From assembly GCA_009733575.1 (NCBI GenBank), contig ML769436.1:148010-212009 (forward strand): a stretch of 64,000 nucleotides of DNA, given 5' to 3'. The notes under the pieces are model-generated. The model made no database searches. It was not told the DNA's origin and saw only the letters and a program-made list of their open reading frames with translations. The stretch's first letter is position 1. Each line of letters opens with the position of its first letter. The stretch is from Gymnopus androsaceus JB14 (lineage: Eukaryota; Basidiomycota; Agaricomycetes; Agaricales; Omphalotaceae). This document shows, one piece after another, positions 1 through 11,506 of this stretch. The translations under genes and the position numbers were made by a program.

Positions 1-256
1 AATGAGCTACGTCCTGCTACGTCATACGCCAATCATCCGATCCCGAAATAGTCCCATCCCGAAATATTCCCAAAATATTCCTTCTGATTCTAACAATCCT
101 CTCCCGAGTCCCAGCGTTCAGCAGGTCTACACGGACGAGCTTCTCCTCAAATCATGCCGCATCAGCTTGCAAATCGAAGAAAAAATCATCGGACCGGGTT
201 CCCGTCTAAATTCCCCGCACCATCGCCATCGATCGCAATCCCTTTTCTTTAGCATC

Positions 257-1341
257 ATGAGTGGAACGGGCAAGACTGCTATTATTACTGGCGCTTCTTC
301 TGGTAAGCATAACCCAGCATCTAATTGTACGCAAAGCACTAAGCTTCTGAAGGAATCGGTCGACATACCGCTATCGCCCTACTTAATGAACATTGGAACG
401 TTGTAGTCACTGCTCGACGACTGGAGGCCCTTCAAGAGACTCAAAATCTGTCTTCGAATCCCGGGGACTGTCTTTGCGTTGCTGGGGAGATCACCGATGA
501 GAATTTTGTAAAAGGTCTCTTCAGTCAGACAATTAACAAATTTGGTGAGCTACTCGTAGGTTTCGTGTTCTTCGGTTTGTAGTTGCTAACTTCCTTCTAA
601 TCAAGGCCGTTTGGATCTTTTGTTTAACGTACTGCTCTTTCTCTCAGCAATCTTCTATCATCTCAGGTCCCCTTACTTAGAACGCAGGAATCTCATCCGC
701 TCAGGTTCCTATAGACGAACTCTCCCTGGAGACATTCCAGAACGTCTTGAACGTCAATCTGGTTGGGCCTTTCATCTGCACTCGTGAAGCCGTCAAGCAA
801 TTCAAAGCACAATCCCCGCCGGGCGGTTAGCCAGCTAGCTCTTTCTCATTTCAAAATAAAACATCTCTAACATCCATCCAGGTCGAGTTATCAACAATGG
901 CTCCCTATCGGCGCATGTACCTCGTCCATTCTCTTACTCATACACTACCTCAAAGCATGCGCTCACTGGTTTGACCAAGTGTACTTCTCTCGATGGACGC
1001 GCTCATAACATTGCTTGCACGCAAATCGATATAGGTAATTAAGCCTCCAACTTGAGAAAACCATTCTCGCAGACTCAAATGATGACAGGGAATGCTGCCA
1101 CGGATATGGGAGGGCGCCATGGAACAGTGGGTGCATTGCAACCCGACGGACGTATGATTAAAGAAGGCGTGTTGGATGTTAAACACGTCGCGAGCACAAT
1201 CGTACACATCGCCAGTCTCCCGCCAGACGTGACCGTTCTCGAGGTCAACGTCATGTAGGAGCTCTTTCTTTTATTCTCAGCACGCAATCTTCTTACATTC
1301 ACTTTAGGCCGACGGCTGTCCCTTATGTTGGACGAGGATGA
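257..1341 (+). CDS. Short-chain dehydrogenase/reductase (classical SDR)
   Basis: NAD(P)-dependent oxidoreductase of the classical SDR family; the substrate cannot be told from sequence. The ATG at 257 opens directly onto the nucleotide-binding strand [11 protein letters not shown], and the glycine motif is completed across an intron as TGASSGIGR. The NNGSLSA segment (near 900) supplies the catalytic serine, and YTTSK (near 945-960) the Tyr-xxx-Lys pair. About six short introns are needed. The last one (1255-1307) matters: without it the protein would stop at 1258, while splicing gives the family-like ending [13 protein letters not shown] and a stop at 1339-1341. No signal peptide is seen, so the enzyme is probably cytosolic. 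It converges with the phytochrome gene, with 286 bp between the stops. Function beyond family is not assignable. Confidence 0.85.
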
Positions 1342-1627
1342 GACCAGGAGAAAAAGAAGAAAAGAATGTTACAGAAACTCTTTACCCTTATATAAAGTAC
1401 GAGCAATGCTACTGTCTACATGAGTTCTTGCCTTGTAAATTAGTTCACCTGATCGTCTATAAGTAGTTAGGGAAATTTATACACGATTAATGTGTACAGG
1501 TTCCGTGTATATAACACTGCTACACTTTCGTCTGTCGATACAATCCAAACCTTTAGCATATATACAACCACGACCACCACAAGACCAGAAAAGAAAGTAA
1601 ACCCGAAGCCCTCAAAAAAAAAAAACA

Positions 1628-4600
1628 TCATGCCGCAAGAGTGTTAATGCCTTCAGCGGAAACCCTGTCCTGTGTGTGAGACGTATGGCCAGATGAATTT
1701 TCTAGAGCCAGCCAACCTCCAACCTCCCAGTTATACCCCGAGCGATACCGGTCACATTCTCGCTGCGTAAGATCTGTGACGCCTTTGAGGATAGTAGCCA
1801 ATCGTTTGAAGTCGATAGGCTTCAAAATCCACCCATCCATACCCGCGTCAGAAAGCTTGGAGCGCTGCTGTTCATAGAGCGAGGCTGAAACAGCAAGGAT
1901 AGGTATACGTCCGTTCAGAGCGAGCGACAGGCGCTGATTTTCAGGCGAAGGGGGAGACTCCTTCTCCACCTCCCGAATCCGCTCCGTCGATTCATAGCCA
2001 TTGAGTAAGGGCATACTGAGATCCATGAGAATACTAGGGCCAGTTTAACTCTAGTTTTCATGAAAAGTAAAGTAGACGCACCAGTCGAAATTACGGTCGG
2101 TTATCACTTTATCAAGCCCTTCTTGACCGTTGGTGGTATTAACGACAGTATGGCCATTCATACGGAGTCGCTTAGCCAACAAAAGGCGATTGATATCGTT
2201 GTCCTTCAAAGAGGAGGCTCAGAAGACAGTTTGAAATAATGAGGAGAAAGCTTACCTCGACAATCAGCACTCTGAGGCTGGTTTTGTCTGTTTTTTCCTC
2301 GGTGTTGTCTCTTCTTGTAGGGGAAGTTGGGCTTGTCAGCGCAGAACTTTGCGATTTCACTATTGATTCCGTCTCAGATTCCTGGACCTTTATTGGACGA
2401 ATAGGATACTGAGAGTCAGAAACAGGGAATGATCCCACTGAAGAATTTCGAGAGGATATATGGCGGAGACGCTGGGAGTCCTCTGAAGGAGAAGGAGACG
2501 ATCGTTGTGAAAGATTGTTGGACAAGGCCTCGACAATGGAATCAATCTCATTGGTCGATTTACGGAGCGAGCCCAATGATGAGCCGCTACGACTGCCCGT
2601 GGAGGAGGAGGCACCACTAGTATTTGAAACCTCCGAAGGCAATGATAATGATAGTGGAATCAGGAAGGAGAATCGACTACCCTCATCAACTTTGGAATCC
2701 ACACGAAGCTGGCCGCCCAACTGCTCTACAATCCTGGCAACTACGGCTAGGCCGAGACCTACACCAGGTTCTGTGCTCGTCTTGGGCTCTGAAGACTCCA
2801 CTTGTTCGATTTCTCGGAACATACTCTCGAGCTTGACGGGAGGTATACCACATCCGGTGTCTTCGACCACAATCTCCATTGCGGTGGATGACGGTCCACG
2901 TAGACCCTCGGGTTCTCCGTAGGGTATGCAACGCACAGCGATCTTGCCTGACGCCGTATATTTCACTGAGAAGAGCAATCAATCGACGGTCAATCAAGAG
3001 ACAAAACAAACCTACAGGCATTAGCTGTCAGATTTTGAACAACGGTCCGAATCTTCTTCGCATCTCCAACCACAGTATTAGGACACTGGGCCACGTCTAC
3101 TTCAAAGTCAATGTTGCGACGGATTGCTTCGTTGCGGTAGATGGAGACAGCATCTTGTATGTTTTCTGCTAAATCGAAAGGTTCGTTGAAGGATGTCGGC
3201 TCGCCGCTCTCTAATCGAGTAAGATCCTGGACACCATGTCAGATGCTTTAAAAAACGGAAACCCGAATACAAGCATACCAGAAGATCATTGATAGTGAAC
3301 AAAAGGTTTTTGGACGCTATATGTGAACGACTGAGATTATCCCTAGTTTCAAAATCGAGAGGACCATTGAGGGCCATTTCTAGATAATTTATGATGTGGT
3401 TTAATGGCGTCCGGACTGAAGGAGACTTGATGAGCATTTTTCGCCTATAGCAAGGACGATCGTGGTCGTACCTTCATGAGTAGCATTCGACAATAATAGG
3501 TTGGTCAGTCTCGTCGTCTGAAGAGCGTTTTCCTTCTCTCGCCAAACTTCGATAAACTGCGGAAGACAATTATTCAACTCACGACAAAGAAACGACATTC
3601 GAGTGACATACCTTGCCATAGACCAACGCTAACACTCCAGCTGTCTCCAGTTGTTCATCCGTCCAAGCTCTACACCGCCCAGCCACAGTTTCAGACCATA
3701 TTTTGAACGACGTTCGTGGCTCTAACGAAGCAGTCGCACCGGAATTGGCAGGTTTGTACGGTTTTCCAGCCCAATGAACATCGCGTGGTTGACCCTTGCG
3801 GAGAAATGCAATAAAGTCCTTTCCTCCAGATGAGAGTGGCACAGACAGCAAGCCAGCGATGACTTCTAACCCTGTAGACAACTTGAGATCTGGAAAGTCT
3901 TTGGTGACGGCCTGCGAGACTTGTATAGTGCTATGAACATAGGTTAGTTACCCTAGGAAAATTCCAAGTTGACAGAGACCGACTTGAATTGCTTCAACCG
4001 AAGGTATTGAGCCATGATCAGGATCTCTTGCCCATGCTGGTTTGGTCCGAGTATCTTGGCACCGTCACCGATGACAAGGATGCCATAGTCTGCGTCGAAT
4101 AGACCGAGCAGATCGTCCGCGTTGGAGACAATGTATCCAGTCTACTCTTCATTTAAGTCCAGAGTTATATGACGCATAAAAAGATTAGCTCATACCGGGT
4201 TACTATCCGAAGAAATGGTGTTGATCTAAGATATTCATGAGGGCAGTGTACAATGTGGTAAAAGCGACCAACGTACAAGCTTCCGTGTATGAAGTCGTTG
4301 GGCATAACTCAAACGTTCGATATTTCGAGATATCGATTGACTGAGAAGTCGTAACATTTGCCGAACAGGGAAGGAAACGCGCATCCCGTGCTCTCCGTAT
4401 GAGTGGCAGGCTACCAAGCCCCAGAGAGTACCAAAGGCCATGATTGACTGGTACAGAACAAGTACCTATCAGTCACATCTTGAAACTCAACCAGCAAACA
4501 CTCTTACCACCGACATGGAAGCACGCACGCCCATGTTACCGAGATCTACGAACAGACTGGTAAGAGATGGCAATGAGAAAACTAATAGTCTTACATTTGA

Positions 4601-7430
4601 CGTGTAGAGGACTCATAGCACGGAGATAACAGTGCGTCATGTTCAAAGGCTGATCCAGGTCGTCCTTGTTTCGAACGACGATACGGGCTGTCGGTTGATC
4701 ACGATCGTAAAGGATACGGACTTTGTCTACAGGCGAATAATCAGATAGTTGACAAACGACAGGCAGCACACTCACTGATTTTATACAGCTCCCTTGCCTG
4801 CGAAAACATACGCGTTAGTTCGACGACCTGGAAACACCCTCGAAAACACGTACCTGGGCAGGTATATCGCCGGCAGGAAAATGTAATCCCTTGAACAAGT
4901 CGTGTGTCATACTCCAATCCACTAGCTCAGCGACAACTTGTCCATTCCACACTTCATCGAACTGATACACCAGCACTCGATGAAACTGCGTCAGATCCTT
5001 GATCACACCGACAACCACTTTGAGAAAAGTATCAAGATCTGGCGCATCTCCCAGTTGCTCATTGATCTGAGCCATGACCGCGAACACATCCATCATGCTC
5101 ACACTCCCATTAGGAGCACCCGGTGCACCTCCTGGCTTCCTCCCGCCAGCATCTGGACCTAATGTGGACCGACGAAGGGCCCGACGCGACCTCCCATTCG
5201 ACCCAAAGCCAGGAGAATTCGGAGAATTACTTTCTGGTCTCCCTGGCATTCGTGACAGCCGCCGCAATCGCTCCAGAGCGAGAAGAGGTCTTGCCCGCGT
5301 CGTGGTACTCTCAAAGATGTCTTCCGTACTCGGGGCCCATTGTTGGTCACCAGGTAGGCCATGAATCGCAAGCGTATTTGGTTTTGAACCAGATTGTGCT
5401 TGTAAAGGACCAATGGTCTCAGCTTCCCCTGAAGGATATTGAGGTGATACGTTGTCGGATATTGCAGGAGGAGTGATTTCTGAATCGGAAATATTCCGCA
5501 GGGTCTCCAGGCTCGAGCTTGAACCTGCACTCGATGATGAGCGTCTAAGTAGATTGGTAGCAGAGTTTGACATCGAGGTGGATCCGGAATCGTCACTAGA
5601 ATTTCCAGTTTGACCACCACTGCTACCACTTGAGCTACCAGAAGCACTATCTGAGCCACTGCTACCCGAGGAATGACTTCCAACGCTCTGAGGAGATTCA
5701 ACGCCGGAAGCTGCAGAGTTCGATGTGGGATTGGTAGACGGTTGATGATATAAGGGATTGAAGATATCGCTTTCTAATTCGAATTCCATTACTATCACTG
5801 GTTTATGTGCTGCTGGTGCTTTGTTGGAAAGATATGGACTCGGTTGCGGACGGTGAACAGCACACCAGCACGTCCAACGTCGTTGGCCTTCGTGAAGGCC
5901 CCAGGGATCATACGGATCAGGAGGAAGAACAAGACCGGGAATGGCGGTCCCAGGAGCACCATAACCAGATAACAGGAAAACGTCGGGTGCATCGCGCTCT
6001 TCTTCGCCTCCTTCCCCAACCTTGTGCGAATCCGATGATGGTTCAGAGAGAAATTCTATGTTGTCCCAAAGCAAAGAAGCCTGCGTCTCTGGAAGAATAT
6101 CTGTGAAACACTCTAGCTTGAAAAGATAGCGAGGAGACAGCCCCAAAAGTTCGGTGGCATTCTAGAGAATGTCGGATTAATTTGTATCGCGACAATGAAG
6201 ATCCAAGGCGTACCTCTGATACCTGACGAACAACCAGGCCTTCTTCCTGTTCCTCCACGACAATCAGTACTCCGAACCCCTGAACAGCTCCAGGTGTACG
6301 TATAGGCTTACAAAACGCGTATTAGATCAAAATGGATTCTTCAGATGGTGTACACACCTCATCTTCACATCGCGTGAGTTGCCCTTCGCGTCCGGTAACG
6401 ATGTGGTTCCCGTGCTCATCTTGTGTGTGCTGGAAGCGCACAGAAACTAGGGGTACTTCGGGATCGTTAGAAGCCAGTGAATTGGAAGAGGACGATTGAC
6501 CCGAGTCCCTTGATACGGAGTGGTTTTTACTATCGTCGCCTGATGACATCTCCTCTGGAGTGTGATATTTAGATAAGTTGGAGGAAGCACTCGAATCTGA
6601 AGATTGGGAACCGTTATTAGATAGATGTAGTTTGGAAGAAGAGGACCGTTCAGAGCCACGTCTAGAGCTTCTTAGAGAGGATGAAGGGATAGAGGGTAAA
6701 TGTACTATCCCGAGCTCGGATGGATTCCAGTGCGAAGTTGAGGACTGATTGGGCGAATTGTTGCCCGGAAGCAGAGAGTCGCTCATGGAGGTAAAGGCCT
6801 GCTGAGCGACTATCGGCAAGGCTGGAGGATGCCGAGCATTATACTCCTGAGGAAGCTGAGGCTGAGCTTCTTCGGGAATGCTCGAGGATGCGATGGAAGA
6901 GCCTGACGGTGAGCCAGCTCTCGAGGAAGAAGTAAAACGCGAGAATGATCTTTCACTATTGGGATCCTCTCCGGCAGCAGGAAAATGGCTGAAATTTGGT
7001 ACTTCATCGGAAAGCCTTTTTGTGCGGTTCCGTTGCTGGCGCGAGCTGCCTAGATATTCTCCTGCCGTCGCAATACTTTGGGAGCGTTTCATTCTCCGTT
7101 TCTTCGATGTTTCAGTAGTGGATTGATGTCTGCCGTGACTTTTATTAGACGAGGAAGCAACGGATACCACCACTTCATTGAATTCAGAATCAACTGGATG
7201 ATAATCATGAGAAATTTTGGCTGATAATAAGGGGGAATAGGCGCACCAGCATACGTGTTTTTAGAGCCAAGATCCAACGTTAATGAGCGAGATAGTTCGG
7301 GGGAGGTGGAAAGCGGAGGGGAGGATGATTGGCCATCCGGGGCAGGCTGGATATTACCCAGTAGAGATTTGATAGGATAAATAAAAGAGCTGGAATTAGG
7401 CGATGGGGAATTAGAGGATTGGTTACTCAT
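1628..7430 (-). CDS. Fungal phytochrome: PAS-GAF-PHY hybrid histidine kinase with receiver
   Basis: Red/far-red photoreceptor that binds a bilin and signals by His-Asp phosphorelay. From the ATG at 7430 a serine-rich extension of roughly 335 residues leads to RCEDE, which splices (intron start near 6375) to PIRTPGAVQGFG. Its Cys is at the position of the biliverdin-binding Cys of bacterial and fungal phytochromes. A low-complexity Ser/Asn insertion follows, then the GAF domain (HFPAGDIPAQ, and MTHCYLRAMSPLH carrying the conserved His). The PHY tongue motifs HWAGKP and EPRTSF lie near 3710-3775. The H-box NATHEVRTPLNH is rebuilt across an intron near 3421-3473. ATPase boxes DTGCGIP and GVGLGL lie near 2740-2860. 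The receiver has MDLSMP (phospho-Asp) and ILKPIDF. All key catalytic residues are present, so it should be active. Length is roughly 1,650 residues with about 14 introns. Confidence 0.93.
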
Positions 7431-7489
7431 AGTCGCAGCTCCCTGGTGAATTTACAGTTGGTCAGGAGCAAATATGAGTTGTGGTTGGG

Positions 7490-7560
7490 AAACGCCTACC
7501 ACGGGGTTGTCGTTGAGGTCAAAGCTTAAGCAAGATTCCGGTGCCCCATGAAGGGTCCGA
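7490..7560 (-). pseudogene. Relic exon of a second A1 aspartic protease
   Basis: Read on the minus strand, this stretch encodes SFDLNDNPV followed by a GTAGGCG donor. It matches the exon of the intact protease near 9555-9610 (SCFDLNDDPV followed by GTAGGTG). Over a 34-nt core I count five mismatches, and the splice donor is conserved. No neighbouring protease exons are recognisable, so this is a fragment. It lies just upstream of the phytochrome ATG and may now be part of that gene's 5' leader. Chance similarity cannot be fully excluded at this length. Confidence 0.5.
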
Positions 7561-8108
7561 CTAAATACCAAAAAGAGAAGAGGAGTTCTACTTCTAGGGA
7601 AATGACGAACAATGTTTACCAAACGCTTCGCTTTGTTTGGCCATTGACGTCGATCTCCATTCGTCGTTCAAGCGCTCTTGGTTGTCTCACTCGCAAGGAA
7701 CGGATTTTAACGGGCAACTAGCTAGAATTACTGGCTAGGTATTGCAGGCCGCGGTGAGCTGAAAAACACCACGATCTACCCATGAAAAGACTCGAAATTT
7801 CTCCTACTTTCTACGAGTCCTCCTATCCGTCATTTTTTGGGGTTCGAACATTTTAAGCACTCAATCGTCGCGTCGGGGCGTCAGAGGCCGCCGCCTCCAA
7901 GCTGTACCGAATATATTTCTCAATTAATTTACTAATTTACCCCGACCATAATAATTTCAAGTTGAGTTCGAGTGGGAGTGGAGTTGGTTCAGCCTGTGCA
8001 GGACGCCACCGACTGATATAAGCAATATATTCCACCGTTAGTTTCCTTCGAAGCACCATAATTACATGCATGAGAGATACAATACATCGGAGGAATACCA
8101 TCATCTTC
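7561..8108. other. Intergenic region between phytochrome and protease
   Basis: AT-rich non-coding stretch with no supported gene. It holds the upstream region of the phytochrome gene and the 3' flank of the protease. Apart from the protease relic just to its left I see no coding signal. Confidence 0.5.
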
Positions 8109-9999
8109 CTATAGGTTGCGTCGACGTCTGATGCTGGAAGGAGCGCGACGAGTCGCACCAGTTCCACCATTGGTATACGGCGCTCGTTGAGTGAGCGTAA
8201 CCTCGTCCGTTTCAATGTTGAATGTGACTACAACATTGTGCAAGAACGTGTCGCCACTACACACCAAGTCAGTATTTTGCGATTCGAAATGGAATGCAGC
8301 ATCTCTCACAGAATGAAAATGTTTCCTGCTTCAACAGGACCGTTATCTAGATAACAGATCAGCCACTCGCATTCCTCGGAAGTTGGCGAGAAATAATACT
8401 TACCGACAGTCCCACTAACACACAATGGGTTACCTTCCTCGTCGTTCTCACCAAGAGGCAGCAAGTTATCAGCCGGGTCAACAGTGAAAGTTTTGCCGCC
8501 ACTACAAAAGCACCATACCAAGTCTGTATTTTGCGATTCGAAATGGAGTACAGTGTCACTCACATGTCAACGGTGAACTCTGGAGCAGTAGCACTGCACG
8601 AAACCACATAAAGACCAAGTTCCTCGTCCATACGGGCCGGAGGATCAAATGCAGCAGCGAACGCATTGGCGACATTGGTAGGTACATAGTCAAGTGTGGT
8701 TCCAGTGTCGAGAATAATGTCTAGAAAGGCGTGTTTAGTTTATCGGAATCAACATGCATAGTCCATTGAAAACCCACTGTTCGTAGTCCCGAATACCTCC
8801 TTGTTACCAGTAAAGGACATCCTTTCAACATCGACGGTGTAGTAAAAGTACGTCACAGCGGTTGCATTCTCAGGAAGGAAAGTCGCTGCGTTGTATCCTT
8901 GAATCGGGACTGTCACAGCTGTATCTGTAACAGGGACAGGTGCAATTCCACCAAAAGCAAGGAAGCCAAGGTTGTCGTCAAAGAGAGAGTCGTTCTCGGC
9001 AGCAAATGAGCCACGGTCAAGGGCAACGGAGAAAACTAAATGAAAGAAAGATGGTTAACAAGGGCATCCACTCCTCGTTGAAAGAATTTTTACATGGGTT
9101 TGAAACCAAGCCCTGTTGGACAGCAGAATAGAAAATCGAGTTGTAAGGAAGTTGGTTTGCTGTCGAATCGTCATTGGGGTCTGTACCTTCGAACACACTC
9201 GTCAAATTCGGTGAAGCAAGACCCATTAGACCAGTGTTGACGCCATCGCCTTCCCAGGCGCACTCACTTGGAAGAAAAAAAGGAAGCTTGAGCCAGGTTG
9301 AGCAAAGAGCAACGCTAAACTTACGTGGCGATACCGATTTCTTGGCCGACCACAGACATCCCGGCTACAGTGACAGTGTCAAACCCGACAGTCCCAGTAA
9401 GGAATTCTCCGTCTCCATATTCGATGTTGAAGTTAGTGTCTGGGAAGGCTACGAAGTCGGGAGAAGCAGCGGTGTCGAATCCGGGAGTGCCGAATGCACA
9501 GGTTGATTGTGGCTGGATAAAACATGAGTGAATATCATAGCGGCTAACGAGCTGAAAACACCTACCACGGGGTCATCGTTCAGATCAAAGCAAGAAAAAC
9601 CTACTGTCGGGGCCCATGTATCTGAGCTGGAAGTATCTTGAGCAATCAGCGAATCCCAAAGAAATAATACCCTCACCTTCCAGTATCAACAATGAGTTCA
9701 AATTCCTGATTGCCAAAGGTGACGTTGGTGAGATATTCCTCGTCGAAATCAGACCCTGCTAAAACTGCAGTGAAGTTACTTCCAGCTTGACTGGCTAGAC
9801 TAGATCGCAATGAGTGCATGATGGATTTCTTCGCCTTGGAACGGGGGGTAGACCCGGAGAACGCCACAGAGAATTCCGCTGGAGGAAGCGGGGATGCTGT
9901 TCGTGGGGCAGCATCAGAGACGCGCCGCCTTATCGTGGGCGTTGCACTGACGGCGACCAGGAGCACAGCGAGGCTGTTGAGGGAGCGGGAAAAGAACAT
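8109..9999 (-). CDS. Secreted pepsin-like (A1) aspartic protease
   Basis: Extracellular endopeptidase of the pepsin family. The ATG at 9999 starts a hydrophobic signal peptide (LNSLAVLLVAVSATP), followed by a propeptide. The first active-site motif is rebuilt by splicing IVDTG to SSDTWAP (near 9630-9690). The flap is YGDGEFLTG (near 9400). The second catalytic motif is ILDTGTTLDYVP (near 8670-8720). The family signature near the C terminus, FILGDTFLHN, is also rebuilt across an intron (8257-8309). About eight introns give a protein of roughly 410 residues, normal for the family. The end is unusual: a basic Arg-rich tail (SSIRRRRNL) after a short Gly/Thr/Ala linker. I see no frame problem, so the gene looks functional. 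Two of its introns are near copies of each other. Confidence 0.9.
8257..8309 (-). repeat. Intron copy A (53 nt) of a duplicated intron pair
   Basis: GT...AG intron between FIL and GDTFLHN of the aspartic protease. It shares a perfect 22-nt core (beginning TCCATTTCGAATCGCAAAAT) and most of its first 47 nt with the intron at 8502-8563. The exon bases following both introns also start TGGCG. Confidence 0.85.
8502..8563 (-). repeat. Intron copy B (62 nt) of a duplicated intron pair
   Basis: GT...AG intron between FTVD and IGGKTF of the same protease. It carries the same 22-nt core as the intron at 8257-8309 but has about nine extra bases before the acceptor. Splice sites on both copies are intact. 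Confidence 0.85.
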
Positions 10000-11506
10000 T
10001 GGGTGACCACAAAAAAAGCCCTGAGATGTGTGGAGGTATTTATGGAACTGCTAGCCAACGAAGACGCGTCAGTTGTAACATCAGAATCTATGCGCAATGC
10101 GAATGGTCGCATGAACGGTCGCATGAATGCCTTTACGATGACTATCCAGCCAATCGAGGTCAAATCCTTGGATTAAGTTGGGCGTGTGGTCCCAGGAACT
10201 GTAATAATAGAGGAGCTGATGAGTGTCTATCGTGTGAGGAAAGATAACGACTGTAGTGCTCACTCGGAGAATTAAACCACATGCTACTTTTGAAAATACG
10301 GGTACATCGATCCAGCGGTCCGTGACTCTCATCCTTCCTTCGTTCGATTTGAATGAACAAAATCTTGCAGACGCCTACTTTGCACCGAGTCTGTACCCCA
10401 TTGAGGTCGGGAAGTCCAAAGGCTCCAAGATAGATCGGAAGCGCCGTCCTCATGCGAAGATGATGCTATGGAAAGAGAGTTTCCGAAGGCAGGATTGGGA
10501 ATGAGATCTAGCGAGAATGATCATCCACCTCATTTGTGAAATTTCCTATCCAGGCTATTCGCCCGCGAAGAATGACATCCGTAAATTCAAGAAGCCCGGG
10601 CCCAAACTAGAGGTCGAAATTATAACAAAGGTCGCAGTCTGGCTTTATGGAAGCAATGGGGCACATGTAAAGTGTATTTGGTTGAGCTAGCTGGCTAGAA
10701 TAGAACCTCTGAGCTATTTTCAGTTGCGAGAGAAATATATAAAAGTAAATATAATAGTATACCTTTCCTCTATCATATTCTTCCCTCAAAAGCACCACCG
10801 AATTCACTCATTGCGCCAATCACAGCGAGCTGAAAAATAATGAATGAAATGTCGCGCTGCGGATGGAGAAGCATTATTCAAAGAGTTGGAAGCGGGAGTT
10901 TTGGCAATAAGATAAAGATTGAATGGGGATGATAACGAGAGGGAGAGGGAAGTTCCGTGGTTTGAAGTCCTGATGCGGGCAGGTCAAAGCTGAATATATT
11001 TATGCATTTCTCTCATATGCGACACAAACACGAAACATTTTCTGAATTCATCGTCTCTCAGTCTCACCTATAGATCAAAGGATGGTATTAGAGTCTGGAA
11101 CTTGCCGACGATTATTCATCTAGATTCATCCTCCCAGCAAAGATAGTGGCTTGAAGGATTTCTAACGTCTAACATCTAGCGCCATAACCGCAATATATCG
11201 CCCCATCTTGCTCTACACCATTTTAGTGTCGGTCCAGCCCCCTGCATGCCCGCGAGTATTATAATCACCTATGATTTCAAAGCTCACACTGGACTCTATC
11301 GCCGAGCTAATTGTCGCAAACATTATACGGTACTAGTCAGCAACATATTGCTTCGTCGTAAGCCTGAAATATGACGAATTTGGGTACAGTAATCTACAAT
11401 CACTTCAACACTGTAAGTACTAATTCCTGTCCATCATTGCGCCATCTTGTCACAGCACTCGTTCTTATATATCTTCAGTAACAATGGACTATCTTTTTGA
11501 TGAGAT
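10000..11506. other. Intergenic region, no gene found
   Basis: About 1.5 kb between the protease start and the monooxygenase start, so it holds two divergent promoters. The only open frames are short, lack conserved motifs and overlap on both strands. I see no RNA gene or repeat here. Confidence 0.5.

Noticed and set aside
1256..1258. Stop codon of the dehydrogenase at 1258
   Set aside because: The TAG lies within a good splice donor region; splicing 1255-1307 yields the family-typical C terminus ending at 1341.
10256..10504. 82-codon plus-strand frame between protease and monooxygenase
   Set aside because: No conserved motif, overlapped by frames on the other strand and no convincing gene context.
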